DNA from: Oscarella lobularis
Lineage: Eukaryota; Porifera; Homoscleromorpha; Homosclerophorida; Oscarellidae
Length of the DNA: 64,000 nucleotides
Reading direction: 5' to 3'
NCBI RefSeq assembly: GCF_947507565.1
Contig: NC_089188.1
Span: forward strand, 1,550,001-1,614,000
A model generated the notes under the pieces. It was not told the DNA's origin and did no database searches. It saw only the letters and a program-made list of their open reading frames with translations. Shown here piece by piece: positions 34,701 through 46,700 of this stretch. A program made the position numbers and the translations under genes. Every line of letters starts with the position of its first letter. The first letter of the stretch is position 1.

Positions 34701-37219
34701 CGAAGAGGAAATCGGTTTTCAGCCGACCTACCGTTACGCGCGTGGAACGCGACAGAAATACGACTATCGCAAGATGAAGAAGACGTACGTGAGAATCAAT
34801 CTTCCGTCCTATTGCGATCGGGTTCTGTGGAAATCGTACCCTGAAACGTCCATCACGAACACGTCCTATGGTGCGAAAGAGACGAGATGGAAATAGTAAA
34901 CTAAAGACGATGCATAATTAAGGGTGCACTGACGACATAATGACGAGCGATCATTCTCCCGTCTTCGCTACGTTCACCGTCGGTGCCGTCACCCAATACA
35001 CGCCAGACGGTGAGAACACATCGATAACGATAAAAAACGAGAAACTCTAAATTTGAAAATCGTCTAGGACTCAGTAGCTCGGCCACTCAAAAAGATCTCG
35101 AATTCCGAGTCGATCGCATTGCGGCGATGGTGATTTTATAAAATCGTTAATTATTTAATTTATCCATTTAATTTTCTCGCGATTCAAGATTCAAACGAGC
35201 AGCGCGTCGCCGTTTTATCTCGAAATTCACTCGACGTGCATCAACGAGCCGATTCGCAGCAAGAACTCGCTCTCGCAGCCGCAGCGCGCCGGTCGCTATT
35301 TCATGACCCAGTATCGTCGCGACGAATCGAACGGCGTCAAATATTCGTCTCCCGTCTGGGGTGCCGACGATTTCGAACAGAAAATCTATCCGATTATATC
35401 GGCGAAAGAGTATCTCGAACAGCAGCATCTTCTCATTGCCGTCAAATCGGCCGAAGGAGACGAGTCCTACGGTAGCCGAATTTCGCGGAGATGAGTCATC
35501 CGGCCGAGCGACTGTCGTTACTATGTGTAGGCGAATGCGTTATCTCGCTCAAACAACTTCTCAGCGACTCGTGGAATTTTTTCGAGAGTCAACTCAGTCA
35601 TCGCGGCGTTCACACGGGAATGATACGCGGCGACATGAAAACGGTGACGGAAGGAGCGAAGGAAACGATTCGACCGCGATCCTCCTACGGTATTAATAAG
35701 GGGGTATAGAACACCGGAAACGACGATAATCCGTCGACCCTTCCTCCTTTTCACAGAACTGATACAGAACTTCATTAGCGACGATCACGACCACGACAAC
35801 GACGGTATGACAATCTTATATTCGATATATCGCATCATGGACGATTTTGCCGAACTCGTGATTAGAGGGTCCGGAGGAAACCTCTCCGCCGACGAGCCGT
35901 TTCCCGACGAGGAAGCCCGTGACGAGTGCGCGTTGTTCCCATTCGATGTTCGCGATTCGCGCATATTCGACATTTTTTTCTAGCGCCGCCTCGCTCTCGT
36001 TCCGTTCGCGTGTCGAAAGGGATGCGAGCGAAAAGCGTAGCAGATGACGTCGATTTGATGATTTCAACGGATGCCGTGGGTCCGCCTCCGCCGACGCCGG
36101 CGCGTCGTCCGGATGCGTCGTCATCGTCGTCGGATCGTACGTAGTATCGCCCTCCTTATGCTATTATCTCGATTTCTATTTCTTCTTTGCTGTAGGCAAG
36201 CGAAGAGAAGTCCCCATTCCGTTCGTAGTTTTCGCCTTATACGTATTACTATCTGACGTTGGTTTGCTTTTTTTACGCACAGGCTGGGACACGAGCAGAC
36301 TTCGTTTGACGTAACAGACGATCCTCCAGTTCCTCCGCTTCCGTCCAAAGAGCGAGTAATATTATATGTTTTGTTTGTCTACTTTTGCGTCGTGCGGTTA
36401 TCCTGTGGCCAACTTTGGAGGTGCCGTCATAGAAACAGAAAACAGAAACCCAGAAACAACAATTTTTTACCTGTGCACACACCCACAGTACGTGGTAGGA
36501 CACGTGGTAGGACACGTAGTAGTGTGGAGGGCACGTACTTAAAAGTTTCTACAGTATAATGTAGTTTCCGAAAATAATTAATTGACACCTTTTTTGTCTA
36601 GACGATTCCTCGATATCGCTCTCCGGCACCTCCCTTGCCACCGGAGCCGTACTCCGCCTCCAACAACGTCGCATCATCGGGACGTCGATCTCCAGCCGTC
36701 GCCGGTTCGCTGGCGAGCTCGACTCTCTCCTCGTCGCCTCACGTTCAATCGGGGCTCGCCGCCGCTGCCGCCGCCAAGGCACGTGCCGCCAACACCATCG
36801 TGACGTCAGCTGGTCACAGCTCTCCCGGAAAAACGAGCAAGCACCCCCCGCTGCGTCCGAAACCCAAGCAGGTACAATCCCATTTCATCTTTTTTTCCGA
36901 TTTCTTGCATTTCCGTTTTTAGTCGTTATCTAAACAGGAAATCGCCGTTCTGGGATGGCTTTCCCGAATCGACTCCGGACTGGAGAAATACGTGCCCCAT
37001 CTCGTCCGATCGGGCTGGGACGATCCGTCTTTCTTCGACAGCTTGAGCGACGACGACTTATTTAGAGCCGGCATAACGAACGCTTTTCACAGACGTCAGG
37101 TACGGAGAGGCGCTCCTCCTCGTTCTCTTAGCATCCTGAAGGATATGCCGGATGCTCTCGTTATAATTTGTTCTCGCTTTGTTTCGCAGATTGTACAGGC
37201 GATTCACGGTCGCATATGA
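31797..37219 (+). CDS. INPPL1: SHIP-type SH2 inositol polyphosphate 5-phosphatase (INPPL1-like)
   Basis: SHIP enzymes remove the 5-phosphate of PI(3,4,5)P3 at the plasma membrane. The 1,142-aa model has an N-terminal SH2 domain (WLYHGLSRLEAE, FLLRESE) and a helical spacer. The PH-like/5-phosphatase unit follows: FIGSWNMGDAEPSNI, HDIYAIGTQE, LGNKGAVGISF, NSHLTSGNEK, FWFGDLNYRVE, LPSYCDRVLWKSYP and MTSDHSPVFATF, which hold the catalytic Asn, Glu, Asp and His residues. Then come a C2-like domain, a proline-rich tail and a C-terminal SAM domain (LSKQEIAVLGWLSRIDSG...). The SAM favours INPPL1/SHIP2 over INPP5D. Exons: 31797-31930, 31991-32060, 32125-32260, 32318-32420, 32470-32607, 32661-32745, 32799-32846, 32924-33061, 33119-33185, 33240-33302, 33361-33452, 33584-33686, 33731-33924, 33980-34097, 34151-34247, 34337-34481, 34543-34642, 34700-34870, 34923-35009, 35068-35129, 35189-35471, 35531-35689, 35757-35804, 35866-35925, 35984-36136, 36196-36220, 36283-36355, 36602-36871, 36923-37099, 37190-37219. 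The 35866-36220 tail exons are least certain. Two introns have GC donors. Confidence 0.9.
34309..34335 (+). repeat. CT dinucleotide microsatellite in a SHIP intron
   Basis: An uninterrupted run of CT repeats ends directly at the acceptor of the exon at 34337. It forms that intron's whole polypyrimidine tract, so length variation could affect splicing. Confidence 0.8.
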
Positions 37220-37493
37220 ATATTCGACTGGTCGTATTTACGAAGAACGTTAGATGCCCTTCTCGTGACTTTTTCTCTTTCTTTCGCCCCCGCTTTTTCA
37301 TCCCATACCTCCCCCCTATTATTGAATTTGGTCTAAATTGGCCATTACGCAAATGTCCCTCCGCATTGCACATACATCCTCTGGTATCGGGAGGCGTGCG
37401 ACCAGTCTCTCGTCGCGTCTCCTGTCGCCCATTTAGTTGCTCCCACTTGTGCTGCCAGCGTTTGCTTCGGTTCGTCTGCCCCCCTCGCTCATC

Positions 37494-40400
37494 ATGCTGA
37501 TCTGCGAAGTTCGCGTCTATGCGTCAGATCCGCTCGTTTTCACTCTCCAGGTTCGTCTGTTCTCCTTTGGTGACGCCGGCTCTTCGAGATGAAGAGCTGG
37601 CGGAAAAAATAGTACGCCTTAGTTTTTATAAAAGCAGGCGTGAGTCCCCCCAGTCCCTCCCCCGATTCAACGTCTTTTGCTTAGAAACGATCGAGTGGAC
37701 GCGAACTGTGGCACCAAGTCCTGCAAGTCGTTCCCTTAGCGGAGCCGACTTTGTTCAGTCTTCTTTTCACTGACGACTACAACCAGAAGGTAAAGCGCGT
37801 CTACGTCTACAGCGCCAGGCTGCAAAATGGGTTTTATCAGTTGTGGCTTGATATGGATAAACCGCTGGGGAAACAAGTGAAAGGTCTGACTTGAGCACGT
37901 CTATTTCGACTCTATAGCCAGTTTACGATGTTTGTACAGCAACGGCCGGTGGCGATTCGGCTCTCTTTCATCTGAAAGTGAAGATCTGGCCGCCCGATCC
38001 CTCTCGAGTCAAAGACGACCTTGTTAGGTGAGTCGTTTGTCGAATTATTGAGCGCCACACCGCCCTCTAATCGGCGCCGAAAAACAGATGTTTGTTGGTC
38101 GTACAACTGCAGGAGGGTCTGCTCGACAAAAGGTGCGCTGGAATTCGTATATCCGTTTCTCACTCTCATTCCAAGGATCGTTCTTTTAGCATTCTCTGCT
38201 CTCGACAGACACTGCTGCGCGTCGGAGCATATCTCATACAAAGTATGACTTTACTAAATAAACAGAGAGATGACTCATTCCTGGAACTGTCTACTTAAAA
38301 GGTCATCTCGGTGACCTCGACGAAACTCGTCACAAGCCCGGCTATTCGAGCCAATTCTGTCTTCTTCCCGACCAGGTAATACGACGACGACGCGAATCAT
38401 TATCGCGACGTTTAGAGCAAGATGTCGTCTTGTAGGGCGAAATGGAAAGAGACATCGAAGCCTTACACAAGACCTCCCTTTGCAGGTAAATTTGCATTCC
38501 CACCCAACCAAGTTTGACCGCGCGACGTACGACGATAATCATACGAGAATTGGTTAGCTAACCTCCCAAGCGCACCTGAGCTCGTTTCGCTGCGCGCGTA
38601 TGCACCGTTAACGTCCCCATTAGGCTAATTGATTGGTCGCAGCGTCGCGCTGATGGAACCTGTCTGATTGGGGTGGCTTTTCATAGAGGCTTGTCGCCAA
38701 GCGAATGCGATTTTCGTGTGCTTGAATTAGCTCGGCGCTTGGAGTCCTACGGAGTTCATTCCTTTCCCGCTCGAGTGAGTTTTAGCATCCGACCGCGGCT
38801 ACCGGTATGTAAATGACATACTGTAGGATAGTGGCGATGTTTCCATCGCGTTGGGTATCGGCTGCGATGGAATTGTCGTCTCTTCGGGCTTCACGACTCT
38901 TAACAAGTTTCCCTGGTTAGTCTGCTATTCCGTGGGAATGTTCGTGTGCATAAATCGTGAATATATATAGGGCTGTCGTGCAAAAGGCGAGTTACAAAGG
39001 AAAGCTCTTCTTCGTCGAACTTCTCTCGCTGGAGGTGGACGCGTAACTGTATTAGACCGAAAGATTGGCTATTTATTAGCGTTCATTAGACGAACGAGCC
39101 TTCCCGCAAGATCAGCTTCAAGATTGAGGATCGGACGTCGGCCAAGGAGGTCTGGCAGCTTTTCGTCGACCTCCAGTCCTTCTACAGGTGGGAACGCGTT
39201 GTACGCAATCGTTTAGTTAGACGCGCTCTTCGCCAGACGTTCATATTGAGGCCTAATCGGAATTTAATCACGTAGCGCTTTTGTCGTTAGTCGGTGGACC
39301 TAGTGTGTCCACTTCCGCATCGCAACTGGTGCTTTTGTTCGCGAAGACAATCGGTTGATTGAACTTTTTAGATGCCTCAGTGAGCCGGCTTCCACGAGCC
39401 CTCCGCTTCTGAATAGGCAGTGGTCTCCTATCAGGTTAGAATCTTCGTTCGTTATATTGGCACCGTGTTTTATTTGCGAGGTCGGAGCAGGAAAGTCAGC
39501 AAGACTCAAAAATGGGAGCGAAGGCCCGAGTCGGCGTTTTTCCCTATCGACAGGTCGATGTCGCTCAACCGACTATCGCACATTCCATCGGCTTCCCAAG
39601 CGTTTCAGAGGTGCTATAGCTCCTCGTCACTTCGGTATCTCCGAGTCCAATCAAACGTCGAGTGGCACATATAGACGTTTTTGTTCTTCTGCAGGAGAAG
39701 GATAGTTTCTGAGTGGAGGACTTGCGAAAGTTTGTCTTGCGGGTCGCCGGAAGCGCGAAGGAAAAAAAAATCTGCGCCTTCAAGTTATTCTCCTCTGTCA
39801 AGTTCACAAATGTCAACCTCACAGCTGTCGAGTCCACTGGCGTCGTCTCTCAGCGAAATAGACTGCTGCTTCGATACCGATCGCGATGCCTTTACTACTA
39901 GTAGTTCAAGTGGTGAAGACGAAGGATTTGGTGAGGACGGCACATGTGGAACTGTCACCCCGGCCAGTTTCGACGAGATTCCCGACGTCGACATTGTACA
40001 AGTAGCAAGGAGACTGTCTGAAGAAGCCAAACAGAAGCCCACTTCCTACTATTTCATTATATGTGAAATTCGAGACACGGAAAGATCGTACGTTCGAGAT
40101 CTCGACATACTGAACGGGGTAGGATAGCTGTGTATACTTGCGCGTTTGATGTCATTGTTATTCTTTGTTTGGCATGTAGAGATTTCGCTCCAGAGTGAAC
40201 GATTCGCGTCTTCTTCTACCAAAGCAAGTTTCCGAGATGTTTCTCAATTTGGATCTCATTCACGAGTTCCATCAAACTTTCCTGGCCGAGCTGGAAGAGC
40301 GACTTGCTTTATGGTACGACTGCCCATTTGCATTTTTTTCGGGTCTGAGCCTTTTGTTGCTACAGGGAAGAACACGCGGAAAAGTTCGTCAAATGTGAAA

Positions 40401-43180
40401 TTGGCGATATCATGAAAAAGCGGATGGCTTGCATGAAGGTAAAAAATGACTCAGAGTCGTCAAGCCAATCAAAGATCTTTATTATTAGCTGTATACCAAC
40501 TACGTTACGAATGAAACGAAGATCTTTGAAATGTTAGCTCAGTTGCAGAGCAAAAGGTCCGAATTTGCCAAAGTTTGTGCAGAGTTTGAAGTAAAGAAAG
40601 ACTACTCGTTGTAGTTTGCACCTGAAAGAATACGTGTTTTTTTTCGTAGCACTCTAACGTCTGCCATAGACCTGTTTCGGAATTTTTCTACCGTCCTTTT
40701 CAGAGAATGGTTCATTACAAGGAGCTGTTAAAAAGTAAAGCTCCTACTTCTTGTCTTATGAGAATGCTTATGTGCATCATGTGTAGGACTGCAGCAGAAA
40801 GCTGATCCCAAACATATAGATATACCGAAAATCAAAGGTGTGAGAGACGAATGCGTGAAAATTTGTTTTGATGCGCTAGCTCTATTCTAGAGGCTCTTGA
40901 GCACATTGAACTTGCCTTGGAGCACGTCAACAAGTCTACTAGATCAGCTGTACGGATTGACTTTAGGCGTTGTGACGTATGGAGAGTCTCTTATGCTTCT
41001 ATTTTGCAGGAAAATGCAAGAAAAATGATGAGACTTCAACGCGAACTGGTTGGCGTCGACAATCTGCTAAGACCAGGAAGAGTAAGGTCATAGCTTCTGT
41101 ACTACCACGAATCTAACGTGCTCTGTGCTGAAAGGTCTTTATTATGGAAGGTAGCCTGCTCAAACTTGGAGTCAACGGAGCAAAGCCCAAGATATTTTTT
41201 CTGGTTAGAAAGCTGCTCTTGTCTCAATCACATCTATTTATTTCGTCGGTTTTTTCAGTTTAATGATATTCTCCTGTACGCCGTCAAACGAAATGTGCTG
41301 CACGGTTCTCAGCTGCTCACAAAAAAAGTCATGCCTCTAACTGAAATAGAGGTAAGACGACGTTTTGTTCTGTACGAAACTCGACGTCTCATTGGGCTCT
41401 CAATTCTAAGGTGGAAGACGAACAAATGAAAACCAGTCAGTGGAGCTTTAAACTAAGGACCACTGACGGATCCTTTATTGTCATGGCAAGGTTCACCTAC
41501 AAGATTTCGTTGAAGTCACGGTCATACCTAATATTTGGTCCTTTGCAGCTCTACTGCAGAAAAACGACTTTGGTTGGAAGCACTGGGAAAGGCTATAAAG
41601 AACTTAAGTGAAGGATACGACAGAGACACGTTTGAGGTACTGTATAACACCTTTGTCTGTTTTTTTTGCAAGGCACAATATGTTTCGCTTCTAGGATTTG
41701 TCTAGTACCGTGCAGTTACAAAAGCGATCCATAACGTCGTCAGTGCATCCCGACGTTGATCAAGCGACGAAGAACCCCGAAATGACCAGATGCGCGAATT
41801 GCCAATCGAAATTTGGACTATTGAAGCGAAAGAATCGCTGCAAAGGATGCGGATGGGTAAAGATCGCGATCCTTTCGTCGTGCCCGTCGTCATCGCTCGA
41901 TCGTTTGACAGGTTGTTTGCAACCGATGTTTGACGCAGTTTCTTCGCCTTTCGTTCAGCGAGAAACCGGTTCGCGTTTGTGAACTATGCTATTCGCGAGA
42001 GCAACAAAAACGTAATAGCATTCTTACAGGCATTTTTTCTTTTCATCAACATATGCCTGCTCTTCTCATTGTCTAGTTGCTGGAAAGCGTAGGGGCTCGG
42101 CCTACTGGCGGCAGAATGCAGTGCGCCGCCGATCCGAATCACCCAGCATTGATTCAGCCGCCGCACTCGAACTTGAACTCGAACTCGATGAGCCGTCTCC
42201 CCTGCCTCACATAACTTCCAAAAGACTATCCCTCAATTCAACCGGTTTCTCTCAAGACAGCGGCACTGGAAGTTGCACGACAGCAGATGAAGCAAATAGT
42301 CCACGTGGCGACGATTTTCCTCCCGAAGAACCTCGCATAGACCCGGCTCTTCTCTCTCCACTAAGGGCGGGTCGTCGTGGCGAATTTCTGTTTCGCAGCA
42401 GCAGTCACAGGGAAGTGCGCAACTGTCGAAGTGCGCCGTCTTCCGCGTCTTACGCTCAGCGGCTGCGACAGCAATGTATTGCTAGGACAATTGCCAAGGC
42501 TCGTTCTCTTGAAGAGGCGCCAGCTCTAGCGGCAGCGCTGGGCAAAGTCTTGCTATCACTTCAAGACAAACAATTTTCATCTGACGTAAGCGTATTGAAG
42601 TCACAGTGCCTATGGCACTTGAAATTTTTTTATTAGAGAGAATTGAGCGGGTACCTCATAAGGAAGGTGCGCGGAAAACCTAGTTGGAAACGTTTCTGGC
42701 TAACGGTGGGCAACAATTGTCTCAACTTGTACAAATCTCACGAAGTATGACTATCTATCTCCATACAGTATTTAAATGCATTGGTGTATGATGCTTTCCT
42801 AGGACTCTAAATTGATCCAGTCAATTCCATTACCCGAGTTCGACCTATCTCTTCCTGAAAGGGTGTGTTGTAGCGAGCTGCTTAGCTGCCGACTTTCACG
42901 TATTTTAATCTTTGAATGGTAGGGTGATGCAGATGAACTACAGGTAGCACAAGAGTTGCCATACCTTTTCAAGTTGTTTTCCGACGACGTGGCGTACTAT
43001 TTCATGACAGAAAATCGCCACTCCCTAGAAAGGCATGCCTAGTTTCTCGTTTGTTTTCGTTTGCTCATCTCCTGCTCTAGGTGGATTGAAGTGTTGTACG
43101 GCGCTGTACGCAAGTGCCACGGTCGCTGTCTGGCAAAAGTTAAAGGATTTGCTAGAAATCGTTCAAAAACAATATTTTAA
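37494..43180 (+). CDS. FARP: FARP-like RhoGEF with inserted FYVE-like finger, copy A
   Basis: A 1,171-aa FERM-DH-PH-FYVE-PH protein. FERM (about 1-305; KVKIWPPDPSRV, LLRVGAYLIQ, YSSQFCLLPDQ, YKGKLFFVE) should bind membrane or receptor partners. The DH domain (about 455-680; IRDTERSYVRDLDIL, YRPFQRMVHYKELL) should activate Rho/Rac GTPases. PH1 (680-790) follows the FARP-typical RELVGVDNLLRPGR. A zinc finger (CxxC spacing, KNRCKGCG, VRVCELC) sits at 822-870. PH2 (about 1046-1165) has LSGYLIRKVRGKPSWKRFW. Exons: 37494-37550, 37685-37789, 37841-37883, 37940-38027, 38088-38132, 38190-38242, 38302-38375, 38436-38485, 38687-38774, 38827-38915, 38971-39034, 39090-39187, 39372-39434, 39491-39610, 39695-40118, 40180-40313, 40366-40438, 40489-40590, 40650-40734, 40787-40837, 40891-40949, 41010-41081, 41135-41203, 41259-41351, 41411-41490, 41549-41636, 41695-41856, 41912-42011, 42077-42585, 42637-42744, 42803-42862, 42923-43032, 43081-43180. 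Intron 32 has a GC donor. Human FARP1/2 lack the finger; FGD proteins have it but lack FERM. Confidence 0.9.
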
Positions 43181-43778
43181 CACTATCGTATTTTACTTGC
43201 TCGTAGATGCGAAAATCGAGAAATTCTATCCTTTGCATGCTTTCTATGGCACCATGGATTGATGTATCTATCATGGGCACGCCTTTTCACAACCAGTGCG
43301 CGCTATAATAACCTTGCGGCTCCGGTGCTCCACAGCAATTCGAGGCCTCGCAGCGATCCCATGCAGTCACACGTTTGGAAGGGGCGCTAGATTTAGCGGA
43401 AAGGACCCAACTGGAGGAAGCAAACGTGGGTTTCCGGGCTATACGCTGCCTGGAAAGTCGATAGCCACGGTATGAGCTAACTAGAACAGTAATAACTTCT
43501 ATTAGGCACTCCATAATAGTTCATACTCCCACGGGGCCCTCGTCGGTCTACTCAGTTCAGTCAGAGTCATTGTAGCGATGGACAGATAGTGGTTAATTAA
43601 TTAACCTTCGACAACGATTTTCTCAATCGTAGTACTAAGGTACAGCAGTTGCGTTTATTATTTGTCTAATTAAGGTTCCCTATGATTAGTGTTGGCGTTG
43701 ATCCTACCACCGCTCATACCACACCCTGTCTGCCTGCCTGCTAGGTGGTTCCGCCTGTGCTCTCGCTATCTCGGCGTC
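43181..43778. other. Intergenic region between FARP copies A and B
   Basis: About 600 bp without a recognised gene. A short plus frame at about 43330-43465 reads as a charged helix (e.g. LDLAERTQLEEANVGF) but has no start and no equivalent I can align after copies B or C. It may be a decayed exon or chance. Confidence 0.35.
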
Positions 43779-46700
43779 ATGTTGATCTGCGAAGTTCGCG
43801 TCTACTCGTCCGATCCGCTAGTGTTTACCTTTCAGGTACAGCGTGGTTGCATTCGCTTAGTGTCCCGATAACGTGACGCAGTCGAACCCACTCTACGTTC
43901 CCTGTGTCGTCTCTAGAAGCGAAGCACCGGCCGTGATTTGTGGAATGAGGTCCTCCAAGTCGTTCCTCTGGCCGATCCCCGTTTCTTTGGCCTTCTCCAT
44001 AGCGACGACTACAATCGAAAGGTGAGCCAACGGATTGGGGACGAAGAAATGGAAGAAAGTGGAGTTCGCTTTAGCTGTGGCTGGATATGGACAAAGCGTT
44101 AGGAAAGCAAGTCAAAGGTCGTCCGATCCCCGCGGCGTTGTCTGAAGTGGGATAGGATGCAGCTCCTTGTTGTTTTCGTAGGATCCACAAGAAACGATTC
44201 GGTGTTGTTTTATCTGAAAGTAAAGATGTGGCCATCTGACCCCTTTTGCGTCACCGACGACATCGTTCGGTAACTTTGGGGAGATATCGAATGAAAGACG
44301 ATCGAGATGTCTCGTTCATTAGTTGTCTCTTGGTGGTGCAATTCCAGGAAGATCTGCTCGACGGAAGGTAGGATCATTCCGTTCGTTGTTCTCTCTCCCT
44401 CTCTCTAAGTCGAGGATATTTTATTAGCATTTCCTCCAGTCAGCAGACGTTGCTGCAGATTGCTGTCTATCTCATACAAAGTAGAGCCGATTACGATCGA
44501 GCCAATTGTTAAACAGAACGTGATGTTATCTCTTGTTCCAGGTCTCGGAGATTATGACGAAACGCTTCACAAGCGTGGGTACTCAAGTCAGTACTGCTTA
44601 GTTCCCAACCAGGTGCAAGTCTAGTTCCAAACGTCGCCAAAAGCGGCCACATGAATTAAACAATTATTTATCTAACGCTTATGTATATAAAGGGACGAAT
44701 CGAAGCCAAAATCGAAGCTCTTCATGCGACCGAGCACTATAGGTATGGCCGCGCGTTTTATCAATCCGCTCTCGACTCCTATTATCCGTACGTCCTCGGC
44801 ATCGATCGCCGTGAGGAAGCAGCGGATGTCGATGCATGCGTTTAGCTAATTAATGTGACGATCAGGCTAGAACGATCCTATTTGCGTAACGCAAACGGGC
44901 TTCTTTTCTTCTAGAGGGCTGAAGCCAAGTGATTGCGATTGTCGCATTCTAGACTTGGCTCGACGTTCCGACTCGTACGGGGCTCATTTTTTCAACTCCT
45001 TGGTAAACGCGTAACGACGCCAGTCTTCCCATTACCGACAGCTGTTCTCGTACGTTGCTCTTTCGACCTAAATAGGACACTCGGGGCTGTAGAGTGAGAT
45101 TGGGTATCTGCTGTGAAGGAATACTAGTTGTTTCATCCGATTCCGTTATCGTCGATAAGTTTACTTGGTACTCTCATTGTCTATGGTCAAATTGAGCTGG
45201 CTGCATTTGAGTCTTTAGGGACGCAATAGCAAGCACGAGTTACAAAGGAAAAAGTTTCTTTGTAAAAGTTCGTGGAGGGGTAAGGGACTCCTCATTTCCT
45301 GCACCTCGTACGGATATGATTCTCTTCATTGGTAGATTTCGAAAATGGAATTTACGATTGAAGGCAAAATACCAGCTAAAGAGATTTGGAGGCTTTTCAC
45401 TGACTTCTACGCTTTCTACTAGTAAGCTATTATTATTGTCCGTTCCAACCGTGTGTCACACACGTCAGCTCCTTTTGAATCAGTTTATCCAAAGAGCAAA
45501 CGCCAGTCGAACGCACGAGCCAGGCAAGACGACGCTTTTTCTCAGTACCTGTCACACGGTGCGTCTGCAATTAAAGAACACCTAATGCAGTCCCTAATTT
45601 AAATGAATAGAAAAGTTAGCTCGCCAGATAGTCAAGAGCCTTCTTTTTCTGTCTGTAAGACCAGATTGCCTGTTCCGCCGTCGAGTGTGTGGCAAATGAA
45701 ATTCAATCCGTCGTGTGTCAGGTGAGACCATAATCAGCAGATTTCAAAAATTTCTATGCGCATTCGCAGGAGAAGATGCGTTTCCGAGTGGAGAACGCTC
45801 GATTCATCTGTAGCTTGGACGAAAATATCGTCTTCGAAGTCTTTGCCTTCGTTGGGCGAGCCGGACGTCGAAACGGGAGATGACGAAGGATTTGACGACG
45901 GATGTGGAGAACTTCTTTCGTCCGACGTCGATGTTCCCGACGTGGATATCGTTCAAGTGGTCAGAAAACTCTCCGAGCAAGCGGCCGAAAACGACGGGCC
46001 GACTATTGCCTACTTTTGCGTCATTCGCGAAATTCGAGACACTGAAAGATCGTACGTGCGCGATCTCGACATTCTCAACGGCGTACGTTTTTCAAAAGGT
46101 AAATAGGTCTTAGCTAATATTTCTTATGATATGCAGAAATTTCGCTCGGCCGTCGAACGATCTCGTCTCTTACTTCCCAAGCAAGTGTCCGAATTGTTTC
46201 TCAATTTGGATCTCATTCAAGAGTTTCACAAGAGTTTTCTTTGTGAATTAGAAGAGCGATTGTCACTGTGGTCAGCATGTTGTTCGTCTGTCACTCCTGA
46301 CGACTCACTGGCTATGTTTTTAGGGAAGGAAATTCGGAAAAGTATCTAAAATGCGAAATTGGCGATATCATGAAAAGGCGCATGGCTTGCATGAAGGTAA
46401 ACCAAAAGTACGCCTTTCTGAATCGATACGAAAAATGGTGCCGTCGCTAGCTTTATACAAACTACGTCACAAACGAGGCAAAAATATTTGAAATGTTGAC
46501 TCAGCTCCAAAGCAAGAGTTCCGACTTTGCCAAGATGTGCGCTCAATTTGAGGTGGAATATATCATATAGCAAATGCTACTCGGCACGTTAAGTTAATGT
46601 GCAGCTCTCGAACGTGTGCCACCGGCCAGTATCAGAGTTTTTCTACCGACCCTTTCAACGGATGGTCCACTATAAGGAATTGCTGAAAAGTGAAGTGGTC

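Noticed and set aside
45640-45670. Acceptor TCTGTAAG at about 45659 for FARP copy B
   Set aside because: It would create a TAA codon across the junction; the upstream GATAG acceptor keeps the frame.
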